Shown here: piece after piece, positions 25,455-34,133 of the stretch
Position numbering within the stretch: position 1 is the stretch's first letter
Layout of the letters: every line of letters begins with the position of its first letter
NCBI GenBank assembly: GCA_021847795.1
Contig: JAJZPZ010000014.1
Span: 1-38,192 of the forward strand
DNA length: 38,192 nt
Origin: Nitrospirota bacterium
GTDB lineage: Bacteria; Nitrospirota; Thermodesulfovibrionia; Thermodesulfovibrionales; Dissulfurispiraceae
Reading direction: 5' to 3'
Made by a program: the position numbers and the translations under genes
Notes under the pieces: generated by a model
Told to the model about the DNA's origin: nothing
What the model saw: the letters and a program-made list of their open reading frames with translations, nothing else
Databases searched by the model: none

Positions 25455-26317
25455 CATATCCTCGTAAAAATGAGAATCAGCTTTCTTGTTTTCCCTTTTT
25501 CATCGAGGTAAGGAATGATCTTTACCTCAAGCACTGACAGCTGCACGATCATTTTGTACCCTTTTACCATGACATCGTTGATCTTCTCTTCCAGTTCCGA
25601 GCCCAGGAAGCTCGGGAATACGTCAAAGAGGTTCTCCCCGGTCATGGATTCGATCGTGTGCCTCATGCCGCTCATCACTTCCATGAATTTGCTTGCCGAG
25701 GTTATCCTTCTTTTTGTGTCGAGTATGCAGATGCCTTCTTCGATATCGTCTATGATGTATTCCCTGAGTTTCTTTTCCTCTTCGATGGCCTGGTAGAGAA
25801 GTGCGTTGTTTACTGCGATGCCCAGCAGGTACGCAAGCTGCTCCATGGTGTTCACGTCCAGGTCCGAAAACCCACCGGGCTTGTTAAGGGCCTGGAATAT
25901 CCCGATAATCTCTTTCCCTGATTTTATGGGTATGGGGACCACCAGCACGCTTTCGGTCCTGTAGCCGCTCTTTTGGTCCCAGGACTTGTTGAAGGACAGT
26001 TCGCCGTCTATGCCCTGCAGTTCCCCGTCATCATAGGCGTCCCTGATATTTATGATCTTTTCCGTGGTGGCCGAGTAGCCTGCAAGACTGCTCTTCATGA
26101 TCGGCACCCGGATTTCCACAAGGTTTTCCGCCTGGAGGACCTTCGAGTACAGTTCATTGGTTTCCCTGTCGATCAGGTAAAGAGTGCACCTGTCGGCATT
26201 GAGGATGCAGCGTATCTCCCCGACCACATTGGTGAGTATCTCATTGATATCGAGCGTGGAGAGGATGGTGCTCAGGATATTGAAAAATTTGCCTGTCTCT
26301 ATATAAAGCTGTTCCAT
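25454..26317 (-). CDS. GAF-PAS sensor protein coupled to the pilus ATPase
   Basis: A 287-residue soluble protein. Residues 1-175 form a GAF domain (DINEILTNVVGEI, DRCTLYLIDRETNELYS, VLVVPIPIKSGKEIIGIFQALNK). A helical linker (YQAIEEEKKLREYIIDDI) joins it to a PAS-like domain (about 188-287: GICILDTKRRITSASKFMEVMSG). There is no kinase, cyclase or output domain, so it must act through a partner. The overlap with the ATPase gene start suggests it senses a ligand or redox cue for that machine. Pairing of GAF proteins with PilB-type ATPases occurs in other Gram-negatives, to my recollection. An extended -10 promoter lies just upstream. Confidence 0.8.
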   Translation of the reverse strand: MEQLYIETGKFFNILSTILSTLDINEILTNVVGEIRCILNADRCTLYLIDRETNELYSKVLQAENLVEIRVPIMKSSLAGYSATTEKIINIRDAYDDGELQGIDGELSFNKSWDQKSGYRTESVLVVPIPIKSGKEIIGIFQALNKPGGFSDLDVNTMEQLAYLLGIAVNNALLYQAIEEEKKLREYIIDDIEEGICILDTKRRITSASKFMEVMSGMRHTIESMTGENLFDVFPSFLGSELEEKINDVMVKGYKMIVQLSVLEVKIIPYLDEKGKTRKLILIFTRI

Positions 26318-26341
26318 ATCGCGTTCCGGTGAATTCCGTTC

Positions 26342-26350
26342 ATTATATCA
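26342..26350 (-). promoter_or_regulatory. Extended -10 promoter of the GAF-pilB operon
   Basis: The minus strand reads TGATATAAT, identical to the element in front of polA, again without a recognisable -35. The predicted start lies about 18 bases before the GAF gene ATG. Confidence 0.5.
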
Positions 26351-26540
26351 GAACTTCCTGATTTTTTTCTGCATATAGGAATGGCCCTAATCCGTAATCA
26401 TGGCCGGCAGGAATGCCTCAAAGTCTTTCATCATGCGATAAGATCATTAAGACTGCCTGGAAAGCCTTTTCGGCACACCTGCCGTCCATGTCCATAGTGT
26501 CTGCCCACGGATTATGGAATGGAAAGACTCTCCGTTTTTT

Positions 26541-26549
26541 TGCTATACT
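26541..26549 (+). promoter_or_regulatory. Possible extended -10 promoter of ribBA
   Basis: TGCTATACT forms an extended -10 element about 90 bases before ribBA, with no convincing -35. The 318-base gap 26318-26636 otherwise shows no gene. I found none of the conserved FMN riboswitch segments in it. A good GGAGG (26625-26629) precedes the ATG. Confidence 0.4.
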
Positions 26550-26636
26550 CAAGAAGCGTTGTAATGTGGAGCGCCTATATATAGCGGTATAGTGTTCAAT
26601 GTGATAACGCCATAAACGTCACCCGGAGGTCGTGAT

Positions 26637-27851
26637 ATGGAAAAAAACAGATTCAATACCATAGAGGAGGCGCTGGAAGATATAAAGAAAGGCCGGATGG
26701 TTATCCTCGTGGACGATGAAGACAGGGAAAACGAAGGCGACCTCTGCATGGCAGCGGAAAAAGTCACTCCCGAGGCCATCAATTTCATGGCCAGGTACGG
26801 GAGAGGGCTTATCTGTCTGTCCCTTGTGCCCCAGAGGGTCGAGGAACTCAAGCTTCACATGATGTCCGATGAAAACACCTCATCCTTCGGCACGGCTTTT
26901 ACAGTATCCATAGAGGCAAAAAAAGGTGTCACAACAGGCATATCGGCCCAGGACAGGGCAATAACCATACAGACTGCAATCAACCCGCAGATGAAGTCCG
27001 ACGATCTTGCAAGGCCCGGGCATGTCTTCCCGCTCAGGGCGAAGCCGGGGGGTGTTTTGCAGAGAGCAGGGCAGACCGAGGGGTCTGTTGACCTTTCAAG
27101 GCTTGCGGGGCTGAATCCCTCGGGCGTTATTTGCGAGATCATGAACGATGACGGGACAATGGCACGGGTCCCGCAGCTGATGGAATTTGCAAAAACGCAT
27201 AAGCTGAAGATAATCACCGTGAAAGATCTCATCCGGTACAGGATGAGGATGGAGAGGTTTGTTAAAAGGATCGCCACTGTCCAGATGCCCACAAAGCATG
27301 GAGGGGATTTTACCGCCATCGCATATTCCAACGAAGTGGACCCCAATATCCATGTAGCATTGGTCAAGGGCGAATTTGAACCTGATGAAAAGGTGCTCGT
27401 AAGGGTGCATTCCGAATGCCTTACAGGAGATGTGTTCGGCTCGAAGCGCTGTGACTGCGGCGACCAGTTCCAGCGCGCAATGGAGATCATCAAGAAAGAA
27501 GGCAAAGGCGTTATCCTCTATATGCGCCAGGAAGGGCGGGGTATCGGTCTGGCAAACAAGCTCCGGGCCTACGAACTCCAGGACAAGGGGCTCGATACGG
27601 TGGAGGCCAACCTCAAGCTCGGGTTTAAGCCTGATTTGAGGGATTACGGCATAGGGGCGCAGATACTGGTCGATCTCGGGGTGCGGAAGATGAGGCTGAT
27701 TACCAATAATCCGAAAAAGATCGTGGGTCTTGAGGGATACGGACTGAAAGTGGTTGAGCGGGTGTCCGCGGAAGTGACGCCACACGACAAAAATATCATC
27801 TACCTGCAGACCAAAAAGAAGAAACTCGGGCACATTATAGAAAATATCTGA
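26637..27851 (+). CDS. ribBA: Bifunctional DHBP synthase / GTP cyclohydrolase II
   Basis: Supplies both precursors for riboflavin: the N-terminal RibB half makes 3,4-dihydroxy-2-butanone 4-phosphate from ribulose 5-phosphate, and the C-terminal RibA half opens GTP. The product is 404 residues, standard length. RibB motifs: [24 protein letters not shown] and [16 protein letters not shown]. The RibA half carries the zinc site [17 protein letters not shown] (three Cys), the [10 protein letters not shown] catalytic loop and [12 protein letters not shown]. Both halves look active. It stands alone between the GAF gene and tRNA-Arg, without ribD or ribH nearby, and is followed directly by a hairpin repeat of the same family as the one after riboflavin synthase. 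Confidence 0.96.
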   Translation: MEKNRFNTIEEALEDIKKGRMVILVDDEDRENEGDLCMAAEKVTPEAINFMARYGRGLICLSLVPQRVEELKLHMMSDENTSSFGTAFTVSIEAKKGVTTGISAQDRAITIQTAINPQMKSDDLARPGHVFPLRAKPGGVLQRAGQTEGSVDLSRLAGLNPSGVICEIMNDDGTMARVPQLMEFAKTHKLKIITVKDLIRYRMRMERFVKRIATVQMPTKHGGDFTAIAYSNEVDPNIHVALVKGEFEPDEKVLVRVHSECLTGDVFGSKRCDCGDQFQRAMEIIKKEGKGVILYMRQEGRGIGLANKLRAYELQDKGLDTVEANLKLGFKPDLRDYGIGAQILVDLGVRKMRLITNNPKKIVGLEGYGLKVVERVSAEVTPHDKNIIYLQTKKKKLGHIIENI

Positions 27852-27982
27852 AGACTGTGATAAGTGATCAGTGATGAGTAATGGGTAACGGCAAAGAGAA
27901 AACAGGAGTTCCTGTCATGTTTCGGCTTTGTTCTGTTTCCGTCCTTTACTCATCACTCATTACAGATTACGCATAACGGTCT
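27852..27982. repeat. Imperfect inverted repeat between ribBA and tRNA-Arg
   Basis: The left arm (27852-27891) and right arm (27939-27982) match at about 30 of 40 positions after reverse complementing. The arms share the GTGATGAGTAATG unit with the repeat at 8012-8119. A small inner palindrome, ACAGGA/TCCTGT, lies near 27902-27915. It ends eight bases before the 3' end of the convergent tRNA gene. Confidence 0.7.
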
Positions 27983-27990
27983 TTGGAGAG

Positions 27991-28064
27991 TGCGCCTGAG
28001 AGGATTCGAACCTCCGACCCTCGGCTTCGGAGGCCGATGCTCTATCCAACTGAGCTACAGGCGC
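27991..28064 (-). tRNA. tRNA-Arg (anticodon CCG)
   Basis: A 74-base cloverleaf on the minus strand: acceptor stem GCGCCTG/CAGGCGC, D-arm GCTC...GAGC, anticodon stem TCGGC/GCCGA with loop CTCCGAA, so anticodon CCG reading the Arg codon CGG. The T-arm contains GGTTCGAATCC. The discriminator is A and CCA is not encoded. No second tRNA is nearby. Confidence 0.96.
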
Positions 28065-28099
28065 AGATTGTTTTGACCGTGCGGGGCAATGTGCTTTTT

Positions 28100-28129
28100 A
28101 GTATACAATTTTTTTGCACAAAAGGTGAA
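28100..28129 (-). promoter_or_regulatory. Probable promoter of tRNA-Arg
   Basis: On the minus strand TTCACC (28124-28129), an 18-base spacer and TATACT (28100-28105). Transcription would start about 30 bases before the mature 5' end. Confidence 0.45.
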
Positions 28130-28167
28130 GCTGCCCGCATTTCTTGCGCCGGCGTACGGCGCTTCTG

Positions 28168-28199
28168 ATGATTCCCGGACCCGGGAATCATTTTTTTTC
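28168..28199 (+). terminator. Rho-independent terminator upstream of the chemosensory operon
   Basis: An 11-base stem (28168-28178 with 28181-28191; core TGATTCCCGG/CCGGGAATCA) followed by eight or nine T on the plus strand. It would stop plus-strand read-through from the ribBA side and insulate the chemosensory operon. Confidence 0.8.
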
Positions 28200-28286
28200 T
28201 CCCCGATGTTGCGCATAAAATAAATCCTCCAAGACACAAGGTCTTGCCCGCCTGTTCCTTTGCCCCCCCGCAGCGTTCCCGAATGT

Positions 28287-28315
28287 TTGACAATGAAAAG
28301 AGGGAATATTATATG
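28287..28315 (+). promoter_or_regulatory. Sigma-70 promoter of the chemosensory operon
   Basis: A perfect TTGACA (28287-28292), 17 bases, then TATATG (28310-28315); TATGAT two bases on, at 19-base spacing, is an alternative. A small leader hairpin, AGTCCC/GGGACT (28335-28351), lies between the promoter and the first gene. Confidence 0.6.
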
Positions 28316-28371
28316 ATAGTACGCGATTCAGTTCAGTCCCGGAGAGGGACTTTGCGAAAAATGGAGGGCAC

Positions 28372-28788
28372 GTGGCAATGCAAGGAATAAGGATACTGGT
28401 TGTAGATGATATGCCTCCTATGAGGACTTTTGTGAAGGCCGGCATAAAAACGGCTGTTTCAAAAGACATCGAAGTGGATGAAGCGAGTAACGGCGAGGCG
28501 GCAAAGGGGAAACTGCAGTTGCAGCGCTACGACCTTGTCTTGTGCGACTGGAATATGCCCGGCATGAAAGGAAGCGAGCTGTTGCAATGGATGAAAGAGC
28601 AGGAGAAACTTAAAGACATCCCGTTCGTCATGGTCACTGCTCATAATGAAAAGGACATCATCATGGAGGCCATCAAGCTCGGGGTAAGGGACTATGTGCT
28701 GAAGCCGGTAACTGTTGATGCCCTGGGCAGCAAAATAAAGGCGGTCCTCATGGAGGCAATTGCACGTAAAGAGAAAGAGGTGAAGTGA
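28372..28788 (+). CDS. CheY-like single-domain response regulator
   Basis: A 138-residue receiver domain with no output domain, first gene of the chemosensory operon. Conserved residues: acidic pair Asp12/Asp13 (VVDDM), phospho-acceptor Asp59 in CDWNMPGMKGSELL, Thr89 (MVTAHNE) and Lys111 (VLKPV). The DWNMP segment is typical of CheY proper. The start may be GTG 28372 (GGAGG at 4-5 bases) or ATG 28378. It likely takes phosphate from the CheA hybrid encoded 6 kb downstream, acting as an output or a phosphate sink. No flagellar motor genes are in the window, so motor binding is not implied. Confidence 0.92.
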   Translation: MAMQGIRILVVDDMPPMRTFVKAGIKTAVSKDIEVDEASNGEAAKGKLQLQRYDLVLCDWNMPGMKGSELLQWMKEQEKLKDIPFVMVTAHNEKDIIMEAIKLGVRDYVLKPVTVDALGSKIKAVLMEAIARKEKEVK

Positions 28789-28830
28789 TCAGCGGTGCAT
28801 GTTGTTATAATTGCCGGGGAGGCGCTATAG

Positions 28831-29343
28831 GTGGACGCAGACAAGGACAAAAGCGGGCGCATATTGGATGAGTTGAAGAGGCGCAGGGACAGGGGGAATG
28901 CAGTTGATGTCGAGGAAGAAAGGATAAAGCTGGTCATCTTTTCCCTCCTGAACGGTTATTATGCGTTCCACGGCAATTATGTAAAAGAGATCCTTCCCGT
29001 GGGCAGCATCTTTTACGTCCCCGGCGCCCCTGACTTTATCCTGGGAGTAGTCAATATCAGGGGGGACATAGAATCCGTAATAGCCATCAATAAGTTCCTC
29101 GGCCTGCCCGGGCAGGGGGTGATGCAAAGCAGCCGCATCGCCATAGCTTCGACGGACGAGATGCGGTCCGGCATACTGGTCGACTCCATTGAAGATGTAA
29201 TCGATGTCCCTGTCAGCGCTCTTAAGCCCCCGATTGCGACCCTTGATCAATCCCGGAAGGAATTTGTCGCAGGAGAATTCACCTGTGACGGGAAGAACAT
29301 TACGCTTCTCGACATCGGCAGGATATTCGGTAAGATCGTATAG
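28831..29343 (+). CDS. CheW-type adaptor (first copy)
   Basis: Scaffold protein linking chemoreceptor to CheA, 170 residues. A charged N-terminal tail (about 1-30) precedes the CheW fold: KLVIFSLLNGYYAFHGNYVKEILPV, then VPGAPDFILGVVNIRGDIESVIAI (only cores given), SGILVDSIEDVIDVP and a closing ITLLDIGRIFG. VNIRGDI is the family's best-conserved motif and is intact. The GTG start has GGGGAGG eight bases upstream. The stop overlaps the next CheW start by one base (TAGTG), so the two adaptors are co-translated. Confidence 0.9.
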   Translation: MDADKDKSGRILDELKRRRDRGNAVDVEEERIKLVIFSLLNGYYAFHGNYVKEILPVGSIFYVPGAPDFILGVVNIRGDIESVIAINKFLGLPGQGVMQSSRIAIASTDEMRSGILVDSIEDVIDVPVSALKPPIATLDQSRKEFVAGEFTCDGKNITLLDIGRIFGKIV

Positions 29344-29762
29344 TGGACGGGGAGCGCATATATGAGGAACTCCAGTTGCTCACTTTTACCGCAGGCGGCG
29401 TGAGAATGGCTGCCGATATGTCGCAAATCGCAGGGATGGTTGAACCTGAAAGGGCTGAGGCCATGGGGGTCAGGCTGAGCCGGCTGCATGAACATATGCT
29501 CTTTAGAGAAGGTCCGGTCATCTATTCCCACCCCCGCGTGCTTCTCATTAAAAGCAGCGGCGCGCCGTCCGGTATTGTAATAGACCAGCCTGAAGAAATC
29601 ACTTCCGTCCCCATTGGTTCCATACGGCCCCTTCCCCCCCTGTTTGCACTGTGTGCCGGCTCGAAGGCGGTCTGGGGAGCTGTGGTGAGAGATGGCGGGG
29701 TCGTCCTGATCATCGACTTTTATAAATTGCCCCTCACGGAAGATATAAATCGACGAGGGTGA
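29343..29762 (+). CDS. Divergent CheW-like adaptor (second copy)
   Basis: A 139-residue protein with a weaker CheW pattern: LQLLTFTAGGVRMAADMSQIAGMV at the first strands, RVLLIKSSGAPSGIVIDQPEEI as the core (equivalent to the VD-x(2)-x-VI segment), and VVLIIDFYKLPL at the end. The VN-x-RG-x-I motif is absent, so it may bind a different partner or the same receptor differently. Its GTG overlaps the previous stop by one base and it lacks its own clear Shine-Dalgarno. Two non-identical CheW proteins in one operon is a feature of Wsp systems (WspB and WspD). Confidence 0.75.
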   Translation: MDGERIYEELQLLTFTAGGVRMAADMSQIAGMVEPERAEAMGVRLSRLHEHMLFREGPVIYSHPRVLLIKSSGAPSGIVIDQPEEITSVPIGSIRPLPPLFALCAGSKAVWGAVVRDGGVVLIIDFYKLPLTEDINRRG

Positions 29763-29797
29763 AATTCACGAGAAAATAGAGCGCCTGGAGGTTGAGA

Positions 29798-31495
29798 ATG
29801 ATATCTGTGTTTAAAAGGATGTTCGGCATGAGGAAGTCGCTGGGGAATCAGGTCCTGTTTCTTGCAATTGCCCCCATGATTGTCGTTTTTTGCATAACTT
29901 CGTATATCTCTATTGCGACCGTGATGTCTTCGAGCGGGGAACGGATAAAATCCTATGAAGAGGCGCTCCTCTCCGAAAGAAAGGAAAAGATAAAAAATTA
30001 CACCGGGCTTGCCGTCAAGGCAATAGCATCTCTTCCCCGGAAGCAGGCCCGGGAGTATATAAAACGGCTGACGTATGGAAAAGACGGGTACTTCTGGATA
30101 AACGACCTCAACCTGGTCATGGTGTCGCATCCTGACCCGAAACTGGAGGGAAAGGACGTGTCCGGCCTCAGAGACCCCAACGGGGTATATATCATAAGGG
30201 AGGCGGTGAAGCTTTGCAGGGAAGCCGGAGAGGGCTATTTCCCCTATCACTGGAAGGCGCCGGGTGACGAGAAAATGCAGCCCAAGATATCCTATGTGAA
30301 GTTGATAAAAAAATGGAACTGGATTGTCGGGACGGGCATCTACACCCGCGACATAGATGAACTGGTTATGAAGGAAAAGGAAAAAGTGCATGCTGAGACC
30401 CTTGCGTTTATTCTGAAAATTTTCCTTGTCTCCGCGGCCTCCATACTCGCCATTGCGGCTATCATGAGGCATTTCATCAACAAACTGGTCAACAGGCCGC
30501 TGGCGGATGTGGCCGGGGCGGTAAAGAACTTCAGCAATGACCTGACGACCAGGATACCGGTCGCCGCCGATAATGAGATCGGGGAGCTTGCAGATTGCTT
30601 CAACAGTTACAGGGAAAATATGCATAACATCGTGGGCAAGGTCACGGACGCCGTCATGGTCATCAATTCCTATGCCGGCGAGATCGCATCGGCTGTCGAG
30701 CAGCAGGCGGCCACCGCCTCACAGCAGTCCGCCGCGGTCTCTGAAATCACCTCGACGATGGAGGAGCTTTCCGCATCCTCCATGCAGATTGCCGATCATT
30801 CGAATTCCGTGGTGGACATAGCGGCCAAGACATGGGAGGACACGAAGAAAGGGGCCACCGCGGTGGAGTCGGTCATCATGAAAATGGGCGAGATCAATGC
30901 GGACAATCAGAACAGCATCATGGAGATCGTAGAGCTGGGAAGAAAGTCAAAAGAGATAACAAAGGTGATGGAGATTATAAATACCATAGCCGACCAGACG
31001 AAGCTGATCGCCTTCAATGCGGCCCTGGAGGCATCGAGCGCGGGGGAGGCCGGCAAGAGGTTCGGCGTGGTGGCGGTCGAAATCCGGAGACTGGCCGACA
31101 GCGTTATGGAATCTACCGGCGACATAGAAGGCAAGATAAACGAGATCCAGGAGGCGATCAGCCGTCTGGTGATCGCCTCGGAAAAGGGTTCAAAGGGCAT
31201 TCAGGATGGAATGGAACATTCAAACCAGACCGCTGTATTGCTTTCCGACATCGTTGATGCCGCGCAGACAACCACCAGCGCCGCAAAGCAGATATCGCTT
31301 TCGACCCAGCAGCAGAAGACTGCGAGCAACCAGGTCGTCGGCGCGCTGAAGGAAATAGTGTCGGGGTCCAGCCAGACATCCGACTCCATCGGACAGATCA
31401 GTTCAGTAAGCAGGGATTTGGCGCGGCTGTCGGACAACCTGAGGGAATTGGTGGAGAAGTTCAGATTGAAGGATGAGCAGAAAAAAACTGAATGA
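29798..31495 (+). CDS. Methyl-accepting chemotaxis protein with single Cache sensor
   Basis: A 565-residue transmembrane chemoreceptor. TM1 at about 18-42; periplasmic single-Cache domain at about 45-190 (YGKDGYFWINDLN, MVSHPDP, WNWIVGTGIYTRDID), a fold that often binds small organic acids; TM2 at about 204-224; HAMP at about 225-280; then the coiled-coil signalling domain. Its hairpin tip reads IINTIADQTKLIAFNAALEA (canonical IAxQTNLLALNAAIEA with N-to-K and other changes), followed by RFGVVAVEIRRLAD. There is no C-terminal CheR-docking pentapeptide. ATG 29798 has GGAGG at six bases; the upstream TTG does not. It should signal to the CheA encoded in the same operon and be modified by the CheR and CheB that follow. 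Confidence 0.95.
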   Translation: MISVFKRMFGMRKSLGNQVLFLAIAPMIVVFCITSYISIATVMSSSGERIKSYEEALLSERKEKIKNYTGLAVKAIASLPRKQAREYIKRLTYGKDGYFWINDLNLVMVSHPDPKLEGKDVSGLRDPNGVYIIREAVKLCREAGEGYFPYHWKAPGDEKMQPKISYVKLIKKWNWIVGTGIYTRDIDELVMKEKEKVHAETLAFILKIFLVSAASILAIAAIMRHFINKLVNRPLADVAGAVKNFSNDLTTRIPVAADNEIGELADCFNSYRENMHNIVGKVTDAVMVINSYAGEIASAVEQQAATASQQSAAVSEITSTMEELSASSMQIADHSNSVVDIAAKTWEDTKKGATAVESVIMKMGEINADNQNSIMEIVELGRKSKEITKVMEIINTIADQTKLIAFNAALEASSAGEAGKRFGVVAVEIRRLADSVMESTGDIEGKINEIQEAISRLVIASEKGSKGIQDGMEHSNQTAVLLSDIVDAAQTTTSAAKQISLSTQQQKTASNQVVGALKEIVSGSSQTSDSIGQISSVSRDLARLSDNLRELVEKFRLKDEQKKTE

Positions 31496-31509
31496 GGGGG
31501 TGAGCCGGA

Positions 31510-32574
31510 ATGGGACCAATAAGGGTATTGATAGTCGATGACAGTGCGTTTGCACGGGATGTGATCACCGCCATCCTGTCCACGGATGATGAAATCAAAG
31601 TGGTCGGTGAGGCGGTCAACGGTCGTGAGGCCGTGGAGAAGGTCCGGGAGCTGAAGCCCGATATTGTGACCATGGACATAGAGATGCCCGTTATGGACGG
31701 ACTCGGGGCGATAGAAATGATCATGGCTTCCTGCGCCGTTCCTATCCTCGTCGTTACAACGAGGGGGGATGCCCATACGGCATATGCCGCGATATCGAAA
31801 GGCGCCCTTGACCTCGTTGTAAAGCCGGAGGTGAACCTCGATTGCGCACGGGAATTCATCGATAAGGTCAAGCTCCTCTCCAGGATTACCGTCATCACCC
31901 ATATCAAAGGCAAGCGCGCAGCCGATGCGCTGAAACAGACCAGGAAACATGAATTCAAAGGAATCCCGTCCGATAAGGCGGTTGCCATCGCCTCATCCAC
32001 GGGCGGGCCCGAGGCACTGTCCGTTATCCTGTCAGGACTGCCTGAAAAGTTTCCCTGCCCGGTTCTCGTCGCCCAGCATATATCGGACGGTTTTGTCTCG
32101 GGGATGGTCGAATGGCTGAAGAGGGTGACGAAATTAAAGGTGAAGGTGGCTGAGGAGGGCGAAACGGTTGTCCCGGGCACGGTGTATATCTCGCCCTCGG
32201 AAAAGCACATGGAAGTGAACGATGCAAAAGCCGTCGTATTAGTGGAAAGGCATCCGAAAGACATATATCGCCCGTCCTGCGATATTCTCCTTTCGTCCGT
32301 AGCCCGCGTGTACGGGCCGAAAGCCGCCGGCCTCATACTTACCGGCATGGGGAGCGACGGCGTGCTCGGGATGAAGAAGGTCAAGGAGGCGGGGGGGACC
32401 ACCATGGCACAGGATGAAAAGTCGTCCATTGTGTTCGGCATGCCGAAGGTGGCCATCGAAAACGGCTGCATCGACAGGATATTGCCTCTCGACGAAATAG
32501 GAGAAGGTATCTTGCGGTTTGTGTCGGGAGGCGGGGGCTTTATGGAAAGGGCGGGTGCGCAGGCCGGGAGATGA
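31510..32574 (+). CDS. cheB: CheB protein-glutamate methylesterase
   Basis: Removes methyl groups from the chemoreceptor when phosphorylated. The 354-residue product has an N-terminal receiver (Asp10/Asp11, phospho-acceptor Asp56 in TMDIEMPVMDG, Lys105) and a C-terminal methylesterase domain with catalytic Ser163 (SSTGGPEAL), His190 (VAQHIS) and Asp283 (GMGSDGVLGM). All key residues are present. It begins 14 bases after the receptor gene. Its stop overlaps the cheR start as ATGA, which couples the two opposing enzymes. It corresponds to WspF in Wsp-type systems. Confidence 0.96.
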   Translation: MGPIRVLIVDDSAFARDVITAILSTDDEIKVVGEAVNGREAVEKVRELKPDIVTMDIEMPVMDGLGAIEMIMASCAVPILVVTTRGDAHTAYAAISKGALDLVVKPEVNLDCAREFIDKVKLLSRITVITHIKGKRAADALKQTRKHEFKGIPSDKAVAIASSTGGPEALSVILSGLPEKFPCPVLVAQHISDGFVSGMVEWLKRVTKLKVKVAEEGETVVPGTVYISPSEKHMEVNDAKAVVLVERHPKDIYRPSCDILLSSVARVYGPKAAGLILTGMGSDGVLGMKKVKEAGGTTMAQDEKSSIVFGMPKVAIENGCIDRILPLDEIGEGILRFVSGGGGFMERAGAQAGR

Positions 32575-34100
32575 CAATGGATTTAACGCCTTTCAAGAAT
32601 CTCGTCAAGGGCGAATGCGGGCTCTGTTTCGAAGACATAAGAGAGGCCACCCTCAGGGACGGTATTTGCGCGCGGATGGCGGCAACGGGGACGAAATCAC
32701 ACGCGAAGTATCTTACCTGCCTGCTCTCCGATCATAATGAGCTTAACAGCCTTGTGAACCTTCTGACCGTAAACGAGACCTACTTTTTCAGGGAGGCGGC
32801 ACACCTGCAGATGCTCTCGGACCGTATTGTCCCCGAACTGCTCGGCAGGAAGAACACAGGTGAGAAGATAAAAATAGTCAGTGCAGGATGCTCGACCGGG
32901 GAAGAGCCTTATTCGATTGCAATGGCGCTTATGGAAAAGTACGGGGCGGGAATACGGAGTTCCCTTTCCATTATAGGGGTTGATATCGACAGCGATGCGA
33001 TCGGCAAGGCCGGGGAGGGGGTCTTCTCAGGCCATTCTTTCCGGGGCTTTCCTGATGAATTAAGAGCGAAATACTTTGCGGCTGACGGCCCCAACCGGTT
33101 TAAGATCAAAGATGCGTTGAAAGAAGGCGTCTCGTTCAGGAGGCTCAATCTTCTGAGTGACGAATATTCCGAGGCGCTCCGGGGAGTCGATGTGGTGTTC
33201 TATCGCAATGTGTCCATTTATTTCGAGCCCGAAACGCAAAAGAGGATTTTTGCGAAACTTGCGGGGTGTTTGAACGAGAGGGGATACCTGTTCGTAAGCG
33301 CCACCGAGACCTTGTCCCATAATATCGGGACCTTGTCCCTGATTGAGCTGGACGGCCTCTTCCTCTATCAGAAGAAAATCGAGTTCTCTGTTGATGAGAG
33401 GAGGGCCGGCGCGGCAAAGAATGCAGGGGCAAAGGACCGGAGATATAAATTGCCCGGCTTCCCCATACCGCCGCATGCCTCCGGCCCGGCGGCCCGCCCG
33501 GGAACCCCTCCTGCGAAGCGTGCGCAGGGCGGTGCTGCTGCGCTCCAGGACCCGAAGGATACTCTTGCCGAGAGGAGAAGTGATACCCGTTCAGCTTTCC
33601 AGGAGGCGTTGCTGCTGGCCAGGGACAAAAGATATGAGGACGCGTTGAGCCGCATCGAAGAGCTCCTGAGGCGTGATCCGGTTTTTGTCAAAGCCCATAT
33701 GCTGAAAGCCGGCATACTGATCAACATGAAGCGGATGGACGAGGCGGAAAGAGTCTGCCTGGAAAGCATCGAGACGGACCAGTGGTGCCTGGAGGGTTAC
33801 CTTCTTTTGGGCCTGATCGCTAAAATAAGGAATGACGAGGAGGCCGCGATAAAGAGATTCAAGGAGTCCCTGTATATACAGTCTTCCTGCTGGCTGGCGC
33901 ATTTTTACCTGGCTGAGCTATACCGTTTGCGCGGTGAACTGGAAAGGGCCCGCTGCAAATACGAAGTCGTGGTGAAACTGCTGGGCAAGGGAGACCTGCA
34001 TGAGCACGGCCTTACCTTCTTCCCCCTCTCATTCCCGGCGGAGCACATTGTGCACCTTTGCAACCATAATCTTTCCGAATTGAAAAAGCGTCTTGCATGA
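32571..34100 (+). CDS. CheR methyltransferase with C-terminal TPR domain
   Basis: S-adenosylmethionine-dependent methyltransferase that modifies receptor glutamates, 509 residues. The N-terminal helical domain ends in VNETYFFR (68-74). The methyltransferase domain has SAGCSTGEEPYSIAM (104-118), VDIDSDAIGKA and DVVFYRNVSIYF. A proline/alanine-rich linker (about 290-340) leads to TPR repeats (about 345-505: RYEDALSRIEELLRRDP, MDEAERVCLESIE, NDEEAAIKRFKESLYIQ). CheR-TPR proteins are typical of Wsp (WspC) and other non-motility arrays. The TPR part may replace the missing receptor pentapeptide as a docking device; that is inference. Confidence 0.95.
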   Translation: MTMDLTPFKNLVKGECGLCFEDIREATLRDGICARMAATGTKSHAKYLTCLLSDHNELNSLVNLLTVNETYFFREAAHLQMLSDRIVPELLGRKNTGEKIKIVSAGCSTGEEPYSIAMALMEKYGAGIRSSLSIIGVDIDSDAIGKAGEGVFSGHSFRGFPDELRAKYFAADGPNRFKIKDALKEGVSFRRLNLLSDEYSEALRGVDVVFYRNVSIYFEPETQKRIFAKLAGCLNERGYLFVSATETLSHNIGTLSLIELDGLFLYQKKIEFSVDERRAGAAKNAGAKDRRYKLPGFPIPPHASGPAARPGTPPAKRAQGGAAALQDPKDTLAERRSDTRSAFQEALLLARDKRYEDALSRIEELLRRDPVFVKAHMLKAGILINMKRMDEAERVCLESIETDQWCLEGYLLLGLIAKIRNDEEAAIKRFKESLYIQSSCWLAHFYLAELYRLRGELERARCKYEVVVKLLGKGDLHEHGLTFFPLSFPAEHIVHLCNHNLSELKKRLA

Positions 34101-34133
34101 GGAGCGTATGTTGAACAGGCGGGAGAAATAAGC

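Noticed and set aside
26318-26636. FMN riboswitch in front of ribBA
   Set aside because: The conserved RFN-element segments (such as AGGGAA and the GGGG-C/GGTGGGA blocks) are not present in order, and no matching stem set was found.
27983-28168. A 61-codon plus-strand reading frame over the tRNA region
   Set aside because: It is the translation of the antisense strand of tRNA-Arg, a common false gene call.
28065-28371. c-di-GMP riboswitch in the leader of the chemosensory operon
   Set aside because: The leader has only a six-base hairpin and lacks the conserved GEMM core; tempting because the operon makes c-di-GMP.
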